Assembly: GCF_947179515.1 (NCBI RefSeq) | Contig: NC_067485.1 | Span: 3,424,154 to 3,488,153 of the forward strand | Length of the DNA stretch: 64,000 bases | Direction: 5' to 3' | From: Apodemus sylvaticus | Taxonomy: Eukaryota > Chordata > Mammalia > Rodentia > Muridae | In this document: piece by piece, positions 45,170 to 57,885 of the stretch | How positions within the stretch are numbered: the stretch's first letter is position 1 | How the letters are laid out: the number at the start of each line of letters is the position of its first letter | Position numbers and translations under genes: made by a program | The notes under the pieces: generated by a model | The model's input: the letters and a program-made list of their open reading frames with translations, nothing else | Databases searched by the model: none | What the model was told of the DNA's origin: nothing

Positions 45170-47080
45170 TGCTGTTCAGAGTATTTTATAAATTATGTAG
45201 AATTTGTAGGTAAGAAAGTATCTGGTCCATTGTTGTTACTCTCCTGGCTTATGTCTGTGTGAGAAGCAAAGATGTAGAGGTCTGAGTAGTGGGTTGAGGA
45301 AGAAATAAAATATGCCCTAATATATATTTGGGCATTTTGACTCCATAATTATAAAAAAGTTCAGTTAATATCAATTTTGGTCAATTTAGAAACCATTTTA
45401 TGTAAATAAAAATAGTTTAGTGCATGTAGGATAAAATATTGCCACCAGCAATTCCTGGTAAAAACTAGGGATCAGAAAAGAGCCCCAGGCAGGCAGGCCA
45501 TCAGGCACCTCAGATATGAACCTAACAAAGAATCTATTTTCGAAATTCTAATGAGCTAAAATCATGATTGTGTTGATATGCTAATTGAACCAGTCCACAG
45601 CTGCAAGTTCTGATAGTGCAAAGTTAATGACAACTTAAATAATAAGAAATATTGGAACTGTAGAAGGGATTTGGCAGATCACACTGCCATGTTCCCAAGA
45701 CATGAACATTCTAGCTTCTATGCTGATATCTGTCTACAAAATGACTTAAGAATCTTTGCATTACACCATTGACAATTAAACATACAACACTTTTAGTGGA
45801 TCAAGATTGGGCCACTTGTCAAGCAAAGCAATAGGTTTAATGTTACAAGGACCTCCTGGACCTCCAAAATTGCTATCCTCACAATCTTCCAAAAATGAAG
45901 TACTTCATACAAGACATTTGTAAAGACTGTAAGTGTCTAATGTGCCATTACTAGAGAAAATTTCCCAGTAGAACTCTACAGCAACATTTCTGCAGAACAG
46001 ATCTTCTCCACTAGTTTATATCGTTGCACACATTTATATTAGCATAGCACCCTAAGGAATGTTTGTGTGAATGAATAGATTACATTTGAAAGACAAACCT
46101 TGTGTGAATATCAAAATTGCCTAGCTCCCTATAGCACCCTACACCGTGCATTGCACAATAAGTGTGGGATCAGGGTTATACCGCAGTCTTAGTGCCAATA
46201 CATTGCCTGTTTCCCTTAAAACAGAAATGCCTAGGTACGTGGGGGATTAAAAGCAATGGTGAAACATCCAAGGATTCAGGTGTCTGTGAAGCCAGCATAT
46301 TGTTTTAGAATATGCAGGATAGTCCTTGTGTCTTATTCATGAACAAATATTATGGTGATGGTATATTTCTATTTTGTAATTTCTCTCCATTATTTTTAAA
46401 CCAGTCAAATGCCATTTTAATAAGGAAGTTACAGAAATAAAAGAATTTAATGGAGACAGAGACATGACGGAAAAAGAGGATATAGGTCTTCATGTATTTC
46501 AGATAGCAGGTAAGTAAATGTGACGCAGGAAACATGGACTGTTTTGGCTCGAGGCTTCTATTCCTGTTGAATAGCTATTTCCTGCTGATTGCATCTATCT
46601 TTTAGTGTGAAAACAGTCCCTGACCCAAGGTCCAGAATTATTTGTCACTGGGACACAGAATGGTGGAAGTTCATCAGTACATCTTTCCTGAATGAAAAAC
46701 TACTCAAGTGTCTGTATGAATATGAATATTTCCCCCAAATGCCGTCATTTTGCCGAAGCAAGGTCTTAAGTATATACTTTAGAGTTTGATGAATTGGTCT
46801 GCATACTTAGGTGGGAACAAATTGAAGCAGAGTTACCTCTAAAGATCACCAAATCAATTCTGATAAAGCATGAACTCAATTTTATGTTTGGCCACATTGT
46901 TGATGTATTAGCTTTACTATGATGAACTTCTAGTTTTGAAGACAATAAAGGAGTTCCAGTCATTATTTAGTACTCAGACAACTCAGTTTTATTCACAAGT
47001 TTCTTTAAAAGTTGAGGGTGTTAATAGAACTTTATTGTTCTACTTGACTTTACAAAATTATATCAAGTTTGTTCTAACTG
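45170..47080. repeat. Segmental duplication block, second copy
   Basis: Second copy of the non-coding block at 30350-32290, collinear through its length with moderate divergence. No gene seen. It runs directly into the second PEC flank at 47080, whereas in the first unit the two parts are separated by the L1 insertions at 32.3-40.8 kb. Confidence 0.75.
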
Positions 47081-50000
47081 CAGTTTGAGAAAACATAGAC
47101 TTATATATTCAAGTTTTTAATCCATTCCTTCTAAACATTCTGGACTGAGCACTCAACTGTATTGTAAGTAATAGAGCCTGGTTGTGTCTCAGATTTGGAA
47201 AGAAACAGGAAGCTATCTTTCTTTCTGGCATTTTCTGGTTCTAGGTTCCATATGAGAAACATTCATATAGAAAAACTTGGAAGCTTTATTAAAGCAATTA
47301 TAAAAAGCAGTACTGAAGAACCAAATATCCAGTCACCATGTAAGTTAAAAATACTTACAAGATAGCCAACATTATATTTATTATTTTGGGGGCTTTATCC
47401 CAAATCACAAGAGAAAAGCAGAAAACATCTAGGTTATATATTGAGTAGTAGTTTTTGGCAGAGATTAATCATTTTACCAATATGTCACAAAGGCTAGAAT
47501 GTTTGGAGCCACTTTTTGTATAATGACAGCTTAGTTGGACTAATTTGCAAGCAACTCTTTTAGAACATGTGCTTAATAAAGTGAAAGTTCATGCATTCAC
47601 ATTCTTACTCTACCTACTGTTTTTCTGTTCTTCCCATTTACCAGCTCTTGTTTCTTAGTTGGGTCCTGCTATCATTGCATTGTCTGCTCTTCTACCAAGG
47701 AATTACTGGAATGAATCATTACATTGAGGAATCCACATTTACATTTAAGAAAATTGTTTGCAATCTAGGGGAATTTTAATTTGGTATATATAAACCTGTA
47801 ACACAGAAAAGATCTTGTCTATTTCAGAAATAATCATCATATTTTCCTTATGTTTGTATTCAGAGAAGCCATTAGAGGGCTGAAGGGAAATATTGACTAC
47901 AACTGATGAAGAGAACATTACTGTTGAACATTATCTTTTTGAAAATTACTTCAAATTTTCACAAGACACACTAGCTTACTTCTGTACCTAAGTCTTGGAA
48001 AGAAAATGATTCCTCTGTGCTCTGTGCTCACTTCACAGCATCATTCTGATGTTTACTGCTAATAGATATGGGAGCCTCCCCCATTAGGATAGCACTGTTC
48101 TGGGTACTTCATAGCATAAACACATTCATACAAATGAGAAACAGAAAGAATACTTGTTGGTTTGAGTGTACTCAAGTCACACTTTCCAGAATAAACTGAG
48201 CAATACTCTTGAGAGTGGATGAATTCCTGAATGAATTTGTACTGTACATTCAGACATGGTCCTGATAAGTTTTACAGTTCCTCAGATACATGGGAATGGT
48301 AAAGACTTCATTCTGTATAGAAAATATGTATGGTCAACCTTACCCTGTTATAAGAAGCCATATTAATGAGTGATTAACTTCTATGTAAAATCTGTATAAA
48401 TGCAATAATTATCAACCACATCTTATGCTCCCTTATATTTAGACCCAGAGAGTGCTCTACTCTAGAATTATCTTGTTCTTTATTTGTACACAACAAGTAT
48501 ACTGAGTCTGGGTTGACTAGTAGGTGACTATCATCACTGTGACTATCATACCGTCTAATGTATCACAGATCTTCTGTATGTGTACTTATCTCTTTTTTTA
48601 AATTTCTGTCATTTGTTTATAATCACCCTAGTTAGGTTTCTATGACTCATTTGCTGGACATTGGAATTGATATCATAAGATTTAAACTCACCCATCTCAA
48701 AAATATTAACACCAAATTGTTCTCCTCTAGTGGAAATTCAGGGACAAAGACCAGAGCAGAGACTAAAGGAAAGACTATCCATAGACTGCTCCACATAGGG
48801 ATACATACCATATGCACACACCAAGCCCAGACACTATGGCTGATACCAAGAAGTGCTTGCTGATGGGAACCTGGTATAGTTGTCCGCTGAGAGGCTCTGC
48901 CAGAACATGGTTAGTACAAATATGGATCCTCATAGTCAACCGATGGACTGAGCATAGGAACCCCAATGTTAGCGGTAGGTTTAAAGAAGCTAAGGGGGTT
49001 GGCTATGCCACAGGGTTATCAACAATATCAATCAGCCTGATAACCCAGAGCGCCCAGGATAAACCACCAAAGAGTACACATGAAGGGACCCAATGGCTTT
49101 AGCTGCATGGGTAGCAAAGGATTGCCTTATCTGGCATCAATAAGAGGGAAGGCCCTTGGTCCTATGGAAGCTTGATGCCCCACTATAGGGGAATGCTAAG
49201 ACAGTGAGGCAGAAGAAGATTGTTGGTGGGAGAATTCCCTCATAGAAACAGAGGAGAGGGGAGTGGAATAGGGGTTTTGTGGAGGGGACACCAGAAAGGG
49301 GGACAATATTTGAAATATAAATAAATAAAATAAGCAATAGAAAAGATAGTGTGTATAATATTACTTTAAGTTTTTAAGTCAGATATGTATAACCAAAGGC
49401 AAGGTGATAATTAAACATGTTGAGATTTGCTTACTATTGAGAATATGTTTATACATCAAAAGTAAGGCTTTGACAGAACCTTATTAAAGTTGGAGTAGGA
49501 GCAACTTCATAATTTATTGCCTCTAAATGTTTTAAACATTGTGACTGGACATTCAGGGATCAATTCTGTAGGCTGACATAATTGCACCTCAGAAATCCTC
49601 CCTAGATTTATACTAGGATGGTCCTAGTCCTCTAACAAACGTGCTAATGCAAACAATCAACATAATGAGAAAATGTTGCAAAGACTGACAGTATATAGTT
49701 TGGTTTAAGGGATTGGTGCATGCCCATGATTTGGGTTTCAAGTTGGGCTCATTATTGTTTTACCATTCCTCCATTCTCTGCCCCATATTTGTCCTGCATT
49801 TCTTTTAATCAGGACAAATTTGGTGTCAAAAGTTTTGAAGGTTCATTGGTGTGCTTATCACTCCAATGGGTATCTTGTCTGGCTGCAAGATGCACCTTCA
49901 TCCAATTCAGTGTGGCCACTGTTAGGCATCTCAGTTTAAGTCACCTGCATTGATTTTTGGGAACCTTCCCATGTCAGGTCTCTGGAGTTTCTATTATGAC

Positions 50001-50600
50001 CTGTGGAATAGAATGAGTATTATTGTAACTAAATATGCAGGTGAATTATGCACTATCATTTGGCTGATCCAAATGGAGGTCAATGTGTTTCTGAGGACCT
50101 AGCTGACACTGAAATCAAAGCATGAATGGAACCTTTTCCTGCTGAATTGTTTTCCCCCAGAGGAAAAATAGAGATAAATAGCTGTGAGTTGCTAAGTGTT
50201 GTTCTGAGAATCCTACAAATGCATCTCACATCATTTTCAGGTCGATAACAATGGTTCTAGAACTCCAGTGCATATCAGAACCAACCTAGAGTCTCCAATG
50301 TCTGGATGCAATTGCCTCAGGGAAAAATTCTATAGTTGTGGGATACATTTTAAAAATGACTTTTTCTTATATTGGTTCTCAAAGATGAAATTGCTTCTGA
50401 CTGTTTAGGAAAGAGTCATTCTGTAGGTGATAAAGTGCCTTATATATCAAACACCTGGACCTGTCTTTCAATCTTCGCCTCCTCCTCATTGGTTGTGTTG
50501 GTGACTATATTAGGCCTTGCAACACTGGAACTTCATTTGCTTTTTGCATGTAATCTGTTGTCCCTATGGAATGCGCTGGGGATGCCTTATGAAAACTAAG
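47081..50600. repeat. PEC 5' flank, copy in second duplicated unit
   Basis: Non-coding. 47080-47925 and 49918-50600 match the flank of the first truncated copy. The intervening 2 kb (about 47925-49918) is specific to this unit. It contains an L1 3'UTR fragment and otherwise no recognisable gene. Confidence 0.65.
48720..49340 (+). mobile_element. LINE-1 3'UTR fragment
   Basis: Sense 3'UTR of an older rodent L1, with the GAAGTGCTTGCTGAT and GAGAGGCTCTGCCAGA phrases near 48850-48900 and an AATAAATAAAATAA tail near 49320. It has the same landmark order as 26050-26640 and 57240-57880. It is heavily 5'-truncated and absent from the first unit. Confidence 0.8.
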
Positions 50601-50603
50601 AGC

Positions 50604-53587
50604 TGTTTTGAGTGATACTTGGGATTTACAGCCTAAACGAGTTTATAGTTGGATCAGATCCTTAACCTCAGTAACCTCTGAAAAGCTGTGGATTCCACTG
50701 AGACAGCCTAAGTCATCACAGGTATGTTTAGCTGGAGGGAAGCAATAGGGAAGGGAGAGAATTAAGCAGGTTCCTGTGATTCCAAGGCTAGATAGTGTCT
50801 CATTAAGTGCAAGTCTGTGTCTGTTCACAAAACCACACAACTTTCACATTTCACATACTCAGTAATGACTGTCACCTACTAGTCAAGTATAAATCATCTC
50901 TTGGACATAACTTCTGGGTACATCTCTTTTTAGTTGATATATGATGATGTCGTAGCAGGTGGAATGTTCTTACCAAGGCACTAGGGAAGTGCTTCTAACC
51001 CTTTCTATTGTTGCAAATTTTTAATAAAGTTCCTTAATTTGCAGTGAACCCTCAAAAATCACTTCATTGTTCTGTCATAACTGTAATTTTGTTACTGCTA
51101 TTAATTGTCCACTTAATATGTATTATGCAGTATAAATGATATGTGACACATAGGTTCAGAACCAATATACTACTGGGAGTGTTGCTTTAAAATTCTGTTA
51201 TTTGAGAAGCTGAAAATCTATGAATATTGTGCTACTGTACTAAACTCTGCTTGTATTTTTGTCTACCTATGGAGTTTCCATAGGAAACCATTGTCATTGA
51301 TATAGTATTGGAGACTTTGTTCACATGGACTCCACTGTGAGACAGAAAAAAAATAGAAACTGATTTTTACCACATTTTTATAGAAAACCTTTATCAGTTT
51401 TCATTCTATAAAGGGATATGATTAGTTTAGACTCTTGGGGTCACAATGCAATTAGGACCTGATACCAAATAATAGTTTTTTAATTTGATATATTTTTTAT
51501 TTACATTTCAAATGATTTCCCTTTTCCTGGGTCCCACTCCCCGAAAGTCCCATAAGCCCTCTTCCCCCTTCTGTTCCCCCATTCACCCATCCCTACTTAC
51601 CTGTTCTGGTATTGCCCTTTACTGCTGCACTGAACCTTTCCAGAACCAGGGGCCACTCCTCCGTTCTTCTTGGACATAATTTTGTATGTGGATAATGAAT
51701 TGGGTATTCCAAGTTTCTAGGCTAATATCCGCTTATTAGTGAGTGCATACCATGATTGATCTTTTGAGACTGGGTTACCTCACTTAGTATGATGTTCTCC
51801 AGCTCCATCCATTTGTCTAAGAATTTCATGAATTCATTGTTTCTAATGTCTGAATAGTACTCCATTGTGTAGATATACCACATTTCTTGCATCCATTCTT
51901 CCATTGAGGGATACCAGGGTTCTTTCCAGCTTCTGGCTATTATAAATAGAGCTGCTATGAACATAGTGGAGCATGCATCCTTATTACATGCTGGAGAATC
52001 CTCTGGGTATATGCCCAGGAGTGGTATAGCAAGGCCCTCAGGGAGTGACGAGCCCAGTTTTCTGAGGAACTGCCAGACCGATTTCCAGAGTGGTAGTATC
52101 AATTTGCAACTCCACCAGCAGTGGAGGAGTGTTCCTCTTTCTCCACATCCATGCCAGCACCTGTTTTCTCCTGAGTTTTTGATCTTAGCCATTTTGACTG
52201 GTGTGAGGTGAAATCTCAGGGTTGTTTTGATTTGTATTTCCCTAATGACTAATGAGGTTGAACAGTTTTTAAGATGCTTCTCAGATGGTTTCAGTGCAGA
52301 ATTCTATCAGACGTTCAAAGAAGACCTAACACCAATACTCTTCAAACTATTCCACAAAAAAGAAACAGAAGGAACACTACCCAACTCCTATGAAACCACA
52401 ATTACGCTGATACCAAAACCACACAAAGATCCAACAAAGAAAGAGAACTTCAGACCAATTTCTCTTATGAACAGCGATGCAAAAATACTCAAATAATGGA
52501 GTTTTATTTGGTGTAAATGGTGAACCATTGATATTCTTATACCTATGGTTGTTTGTAACTTCTAGTCATCTGAATGTATGGACATTTTACTAAAATAGTA
52601 AGGTACAATGCAGCTCCATTTTCCTGTCTAAAATTGTGGATATTTGCTCTCCATTTTGCACTGGATCTAATAGCCACCAGTGTCTGACTTATAAACATGT
52701 CTTCAGTTCTTTTAACAATCTTTGGATACAAATTTTGAAGTGTAGTTCAAAGGATTTATTAAACATTGAGGGCTTAAAATCATGGTCATATCTTATTATC
52801 TCTTATCTGTCCAGGTTGATGGGACATGATTCCTGATGTCTTCATGGCCTTTTGTATTTGGAAGAGGCTTCAGATTCACATGTAATGAATACTAAATTGA
52901 ATGTTGAATAGCAAGAGTGAAAGATCAATGATGAAAAATTATGCAGCCTTGGTTGAGTACCAGAAACTGTGCAGAAGTACCCCAGAGTGAATTGTCATTT
53001 CCTGTTGCAAGTGTCTAGCCATATGAGTGGCCATAAGCCCCAAATACCACTGAAAGATTATCTAATCACAGTTTTTTTTGAAAACAGAATGTTCAAGTTC
53101 TGTTTCCCTCAACATGTGTAGAATGAGACTACCCCTCTAGGGCTCTATTCACCTACAGCCACAAGCCTGTATCGTCAGCTTTTTCATGAGTTTAGTTAGA
53201 AATAAATATCATCTATTGCATTTGTTTTCCAGAAGTTTAAGAACAGAGAGACTAGTATGCAAAGGAAATGTAAAAATTATCAAACAGCACCATGGAAAGA
53301 ATGGCCTGGGAATTGTTAGCTATGGCAATGATCAACTTTGGTGACAAAGTGAGTGGGGCATGGATTGATTTCAAATTGTGTTCTCTTAAGTGCTTTATAT
53401 GAAGTCTTTTATGGTATAATAATTTATGATTTTTTCCTTAGAGACTGGTGAAAAAAATCCAGAATAAGGGGATTGCTTTTCAAACTCAAAGCAAGGGGAA
53501 AATCATGATGAAACATGTGCTTTTTAGTGCTTTCTCCAAATTGGTGGGATGGCAAAAGAAAAGTATGTGACTTCTATTTGGAAGAAG
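50604..53587 (+). pseudogene. Truncated cathepsin copy 2 (exons 1-4)
   Basis: Second decayed paralogue. Exon 1 homology is 50604-50721 with a GTATGT donor. Exon 2 is 52815-52951 with an ATG at 52826, but a frameshift early in the leader leads to a stop after 19 codons, and a second in-frame TAG occurs where the intact gene has a TGG codon. Exon 3 is 53233-53348 with a preserved GTGAGT donor, and exon 4 is 53442-53587 with GTATAA as donor. Exons 3 and 4 carry indels that destroy the ERFNIN frame. A twin-primed L1 (51485-52497) sits in intron 1. Directly after the exon 4 donor, the homology changes to the upstream duplication block, so exons 5-8 were never part of this copy or were lost with the junction. 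Confidence 0.85.
51485..52497. mobile_element. Twin-primed LINE-1 in intron 1 of truncated copy 2
   Basis: 51485-52275 is an antisense L1 3' end (3'UTR plus ORF2 C-terminus, open piece 52192-51722). 52276-52497 is sense ORF2 sequence from the RT region (FYQTFKEDLTPILFKLFHK, IPKPHKDPTKKENF). The opposed orientation is the classic 5' inversion. Flanking sequences CAAATAATAGTTTTTTAATTT near 51466 and CAAATAATGGAGTTTTATTT near 52490 look like a diverged target-site duplication. The first truncated copy has a single uninterrupted site near 43375. Confidence 0.85.
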
Positions 53588-53619
53588 GTATAACAGTATC
53601 ATCAGTCCATCTTACAGCA

Positions 53620-54490
53620 TTGTTAGTGTGCCAAGATACATCATCTAGTCAGGCAAAACTATAGGTATAATGTCACAAGGACCTCTTGGACATCCATTAC
53701 TGCCACTTTCACAATCTTCAACAAATTAAATATTTCACACAAGATATGGGTCAAGTGTGGAAGCTTCTAAAGTGCTAACCTTACAGCAATAATTTTTGTA
53801 CAACAGCCTGTTTCCCTTAAAACAGAAATGCCTAGGTATGCTACCGTGAAGCATCCAAGGCTTCAGGTGCCTATAAATCCAGCATATTATTTTAGAATAT
53901 GGAGGATAGTCCTTGTGTCTTATTCATGAACAAATATATTGAAGATTTATTTCTGTTTTATAATTTCTCTCCATTCTTTTTAAACAAGTCAAATGCCATT
54001 TTAATAATGAAGTTACAGAAGTAAAAAAGAGAAGACAGAGACATGACAGAGAAAGAGGATATAGGCCTTCATGTATTTCAGATTGTAGATAAGTAGATGT
54101 GACGCAGGAAATGTGAACTGTTTTGGCTCAAGGCTTCTATTCCTGTTTACTAGCTCTTTCCTGCTGATTGTACCTATCTCTTAGTGCTCAAACAGTACCT
54201 GACCCAAAGTCCAGAATCATTTGTCACTGGGACACAGAATGGTGGAATTTCATCAGTAGATCTTTCTAAGCTAGAGCTCATTATAAATGCCTGATACAAA
54301 ACCTCTCAAGAATCTGAGTGTATTCTGAATATTTCCCCGAAAACTCACATATTCTGACAAAGAAGCATCTTAGGGGCATATAATAGAGTTGAAGAATGGG
54401 TCTATACGCTGGGGTGGGAGCAAAATAAACCAGAGTCAAATCTAGGGATCATCAAATCCATTCAGACTAAAGCATAAACTTGATTTTCTG
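53620..54490. repeat. Segmental duplication block, third partial copy
   Basis: Matches 45775-46880 with internal deletions (ATGTCACAAGGACCTC near 53670, GACAGAGAAAGAGGATATAG near 54045, GTCACTGGGACACAGAATGG near 54220). It starts straight after exon 4 of truncated copy 2, so a third unit begins here and is cut short by about 54490. Confidence 0.75.
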
Positions 54491-54796
54491 CTCATTGCTT
54501 CTTCATTCCTTCACACAGAAAAAAAAACTGAATTAAAATGGACAATATATGTTCTTTCCTATGGATTTCCCAATAATTTACAGAACACACTGAATAGCAC
54601 ATTAAGCTCTGAGCACACATGGTTTTTTATTTGACAAGCTTCTGAATGTCATCACATTTCTCTTATAAAACAACAAAGTCAGGTCTATCATAGCAGCATC
54701 CCATTTATTGTAGAGACTAGGACCATGGGTGTAGGTATAATAGCACACTTAGGAGACTGATACCTCTACATCAAATAGCAGGAAAATGCCATAAAG
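54491..54796. other. Unassigned intergenic sequence
   Basis: No gene or named repeat recognised. Confidence 0.4.
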
Positions 54797-55262
54797 ACAT
54801 GCCCACAGATCAATCTGCTATTTCTGAAATGATTTTCCCTTTTCCATCTATATTAGGTAACAACCAGGATTAGCTATCAAAGTTGGTTTGACAGACACAA
54901 CTCCATTAGCAGGTATCACAGAAAATTTTTCCTTGTTATTTTTGTCTTTCAATTCTTTAAAATAATTTATTGCCTTGCACAAAGATGAAGTCCTACTGGA
55001 TCAAGGACCTCAACATAAAACCCAGATATACTGAATCAATTGAAGAAAGAGTCAGAAATACCCTTGAAAACATTGGCACAGTAGAAAGATTCATGAACAT
55101 AGCATCAATGGCTCAGGCTCTAAGATCAACCATTGATAAATGGGACCTCTTGAAACTGAAAAGCTTCTATAATCCAAAGGACACTGTCAAGACAAAATGG
55201 CAGCGTACAGATTGGGAAAAAATCTTCACTAATCCTATATTGCACAGAGAACTAATATATAA

Positions 55263-55341
<79 letters not shown>

Positions 55342-55962
55342 GGCACAGATTAAACAGAGAATTCTCAACAGTGGAATTTTTTTTCTATATTCTTTGTTTA
55401 CATGAATGCCCACAGATCAATCTGTTATTTCTGAAATGATTTTCCCTTTTCCATCTAAATTAGTTAACAACCAGGATTAGCTATCAAAGTTGGTTTGAGA
55501 GACACAACTCCATTAGCAGGTATCACAGAAAATTTTTCCTTGTTATTTTTGTCTTTCAATTCTTTAAAATAATTTATTGCCTTGCACAAAGATGAAGTCC
55601 TACTGGATCAAGGACCTCAACATAAAACCCAGATATACTGAATCAATTGAAGAAAGAGTCAGAAATACCCTTGAACACATTGGCACAGTAGAAAGATTCA
55701 TGAAAATAGCATCAATGGCTCAGGCTCTAAGATCAACCATTGATAAATGGGACCTCTTGAAACTGAAAAGCTTCTATAATCCAAAGGACACTGTCAAGAC
55801 AAAATGGCAGCGTACAGATTGGGAAAAAATCTTCACTAATCCTATATTGCACAGCAGTTTTACTTCAATAATCCAAATAATCCAATTTAAAGTGAAGGCA
55901 CAGATTAAACAGAGAATTCTCAACAGTGGAATTTTTTTCTATGTTCTTTGTTTACATTCTGA
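54797..55962. repeat. Direct tandem duplication of about 600 bp
   Basis: 54797-55402 is repeated at 55403-55962. Over the shared 450 bp at the left of each copy I see only a handful of substitutions, so the event is recent. Both copies contain the same old L1 ORF2 piece (open from 54970 and from 55577, DLNIKPRYTESIEERVRNTL). The first copy contains a long (AT)n array where the second has AGTTTTACTTCAATAATCCA. The junction lies after TTTGTTTACA. Confidence 0.9.
55253..55338 (+). repeat. (AT)n microsatellite
   Basis: About 85 nt of nearly perfect AT dinucleotides in the first half of the tandem duplication. The apparent Tyr-Ile repeat protein across it is an artefact. Confidence 0.97.
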
Positions 55963-56545
55963 ATGCTTTCCCCTTTCCTGGTTTCTCTCTCCCTATTGGT
56001 CTCATAGGCCCTCTTCCCTCCACCCTTTTCCCAATCACCCCCCCTCCCATTTCCCTGTCCTGGTATTCCCCTATAATGCTAGATCAACTCTTTTCAGAAC
56101 CAGGGCCCTCTCTTTCCCTCTCTTTGGGTATCTAATTTTTTTTTGGGATATGCTATCTATGTCTTGACAATTCAGAGCTTCTGGGCTAATTAATATCTAC
56201 TTATCAGTGATTGCATCCAATGTGTATTCTTTTGTGATTGGGCTACCTCACTTACGATGATATTTTCCAGATCAAACCATTTGCCTAAGAATTTCATTAA
56301 TTCATTGTTTTTAATTGCTGAGTAGTACTCCATTGTGTAACTATAACACATTTTCTGTATCCATTCCTCCACTGAGGGACATCTGGGTTCTTTCCAGCTT
56401 CTGGCTATTATAAATAAGGCTGCTATGAACATAGTGGAGCATGTGTCCTTATTGCATGTGGGGGAATCCTCTGGGTATATGCCCAGAAGAGGTATAGCAG
56501 GGTCCTCCAGAAGTGTCATGTCCAGTTTTCAGAGGAACTGAAGGT
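55930..56545 (-). mobile_element. LINE-1 3' end fragment
   Basis: Antisense L1 3' end with a short 3'UTR, the ORF2 stop near 56190, and an open piece 56519-56190 encoding EDPAIPLLGIYPEDSPTCNK. It is truncated within ORF2 and abuts an oppositely oriented L1 near 56550. Confidence 0.85.
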
Positions 56546-56569
56546 GCTTCTCAGCCATCCGATGTTCAA

Positions 56570-57885
56570 TAGTGGAATCTTAAATGGCCAAGAAGCATTT
56601 AAAGAAATGTTCAGCATCCTTAATTATCAGGGAAATGTAAATCAAAACAACTCTGAAATTCCACTTCACAACAGTTTGAATGGCTATGATAAAAAAAAAA
56701 AACTCAGGTGACAGCAGATGCTGATGGGTATGCGGAGAAAGAAGAATATGCCTTCATTGCTAGTGGGTTTGCAAGCTGGTACAACCACTCTGAAAATCAG
56801 TCTGGCAGTTGTTCAGAAAATTGGACATAATACTCCATGAGGACCCAGCTATACCACTACTGAGCATATACCCAGATGGTCCAACATATAACAAGGACAC
56901 ATGTTACACTATGTTCATAGCAGCCTTATTTATAATAGCTAGAAGCTAGAAAGAACCCAGATGTCTTTCAACTGAGGAATGGATACAGAAAATGCGGTAC
57001 ATTTACACAATGGAAAACTACTCAACTGTTAAAAGCAACAACTTAATAAATTCTTAAGCAAATGGGTGGAACTAGAAAATATTATCCTTAGCGAGATAAT
57101 CCAGTCACAAAAGAAGACAAATGGTATACATTCACTGATAAGTGGTTATTAGCCCAAAAGCTTGTAATACCCAATATACAATTCATAGACCACATGAAGG
57201 TCAAGAAGAAGGAAGACCCTAGTGTGGTTGTTTTATTCCTTCTTAGAAAGCAGAACAAAATATGAAGGCAAAGTATAGACCAGCAACTGAAGGAAAGGCC
57301 ATTCAGATACTTCCTCACCTGAGAATCCATCCCATATAGAGTCACCAAACCCAGACACAATTGTGGATGCCAAGAAGTGCTTGCTTATAGGAGCCTGATG
57401 TAGCTGTCTCCTGAGAGGCTCTGCCAGAGACTGACAAATACAGAGGCAGATGCTTGCAGCCAACCATTGTACTAAGCAAGGGATCGCCAACTGAGGAGTT
57501 AGAGAAAGGTCTGAAGGAGCTGAAGGGGTTCACATCCCCATAGGAAGAACAACAATATCAACCAACCAGACTCCCCATAGCTCCCAGTGACTAATCCACC
57601 AACCAAGAAGTACACATGGAGGGACCCATAGCTACAGACCCACATGTAGCAGAGGATGGCCTTGTAGGGCATCAATGGGAGGAGAGACCCTTTGTCCTGT
57701 GAAAGCTCGATGGATGTCCCAGTGTAGGGCAATTCGATGGTGGGGAGGCAGGAGTGGGTAGGTTGGTAGGGGGACACCTACACAGAGGCAGGGGAAGGGG
57801 AGATGAGTTAGGGTGTTTCCAGGGAGGGGAACAGAGGATAACATTTGAAATATAAATAAAGAAAATATCCAATAATAATAATGAA
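56570..57885 (+). mobile_element. LINE-1 3' end with long 3'UTR
   Basis: Sense ORF2 C-terminal remnant (about 56570-57140, many stops) and a complete older-type 3'UTR with a G-rich segment near 57740-57830, ending in an A-rich tail (TATAAATAAAGAAAATA) near 57860-57885. Confidence 0.85.

Noticed and set aside
52227..52496. 89-codon frame across an L1 inversion joint
   Set aside because: It is chance fusion of antisense and sense L1 sequence at a twin-priming joint, not a gene.
54970..55353. 127-codon frame ending in a Tyr-Ile repeat
   Set aside because: It is an L1 ORF2 fragment read into an (AT)n microsatellite.
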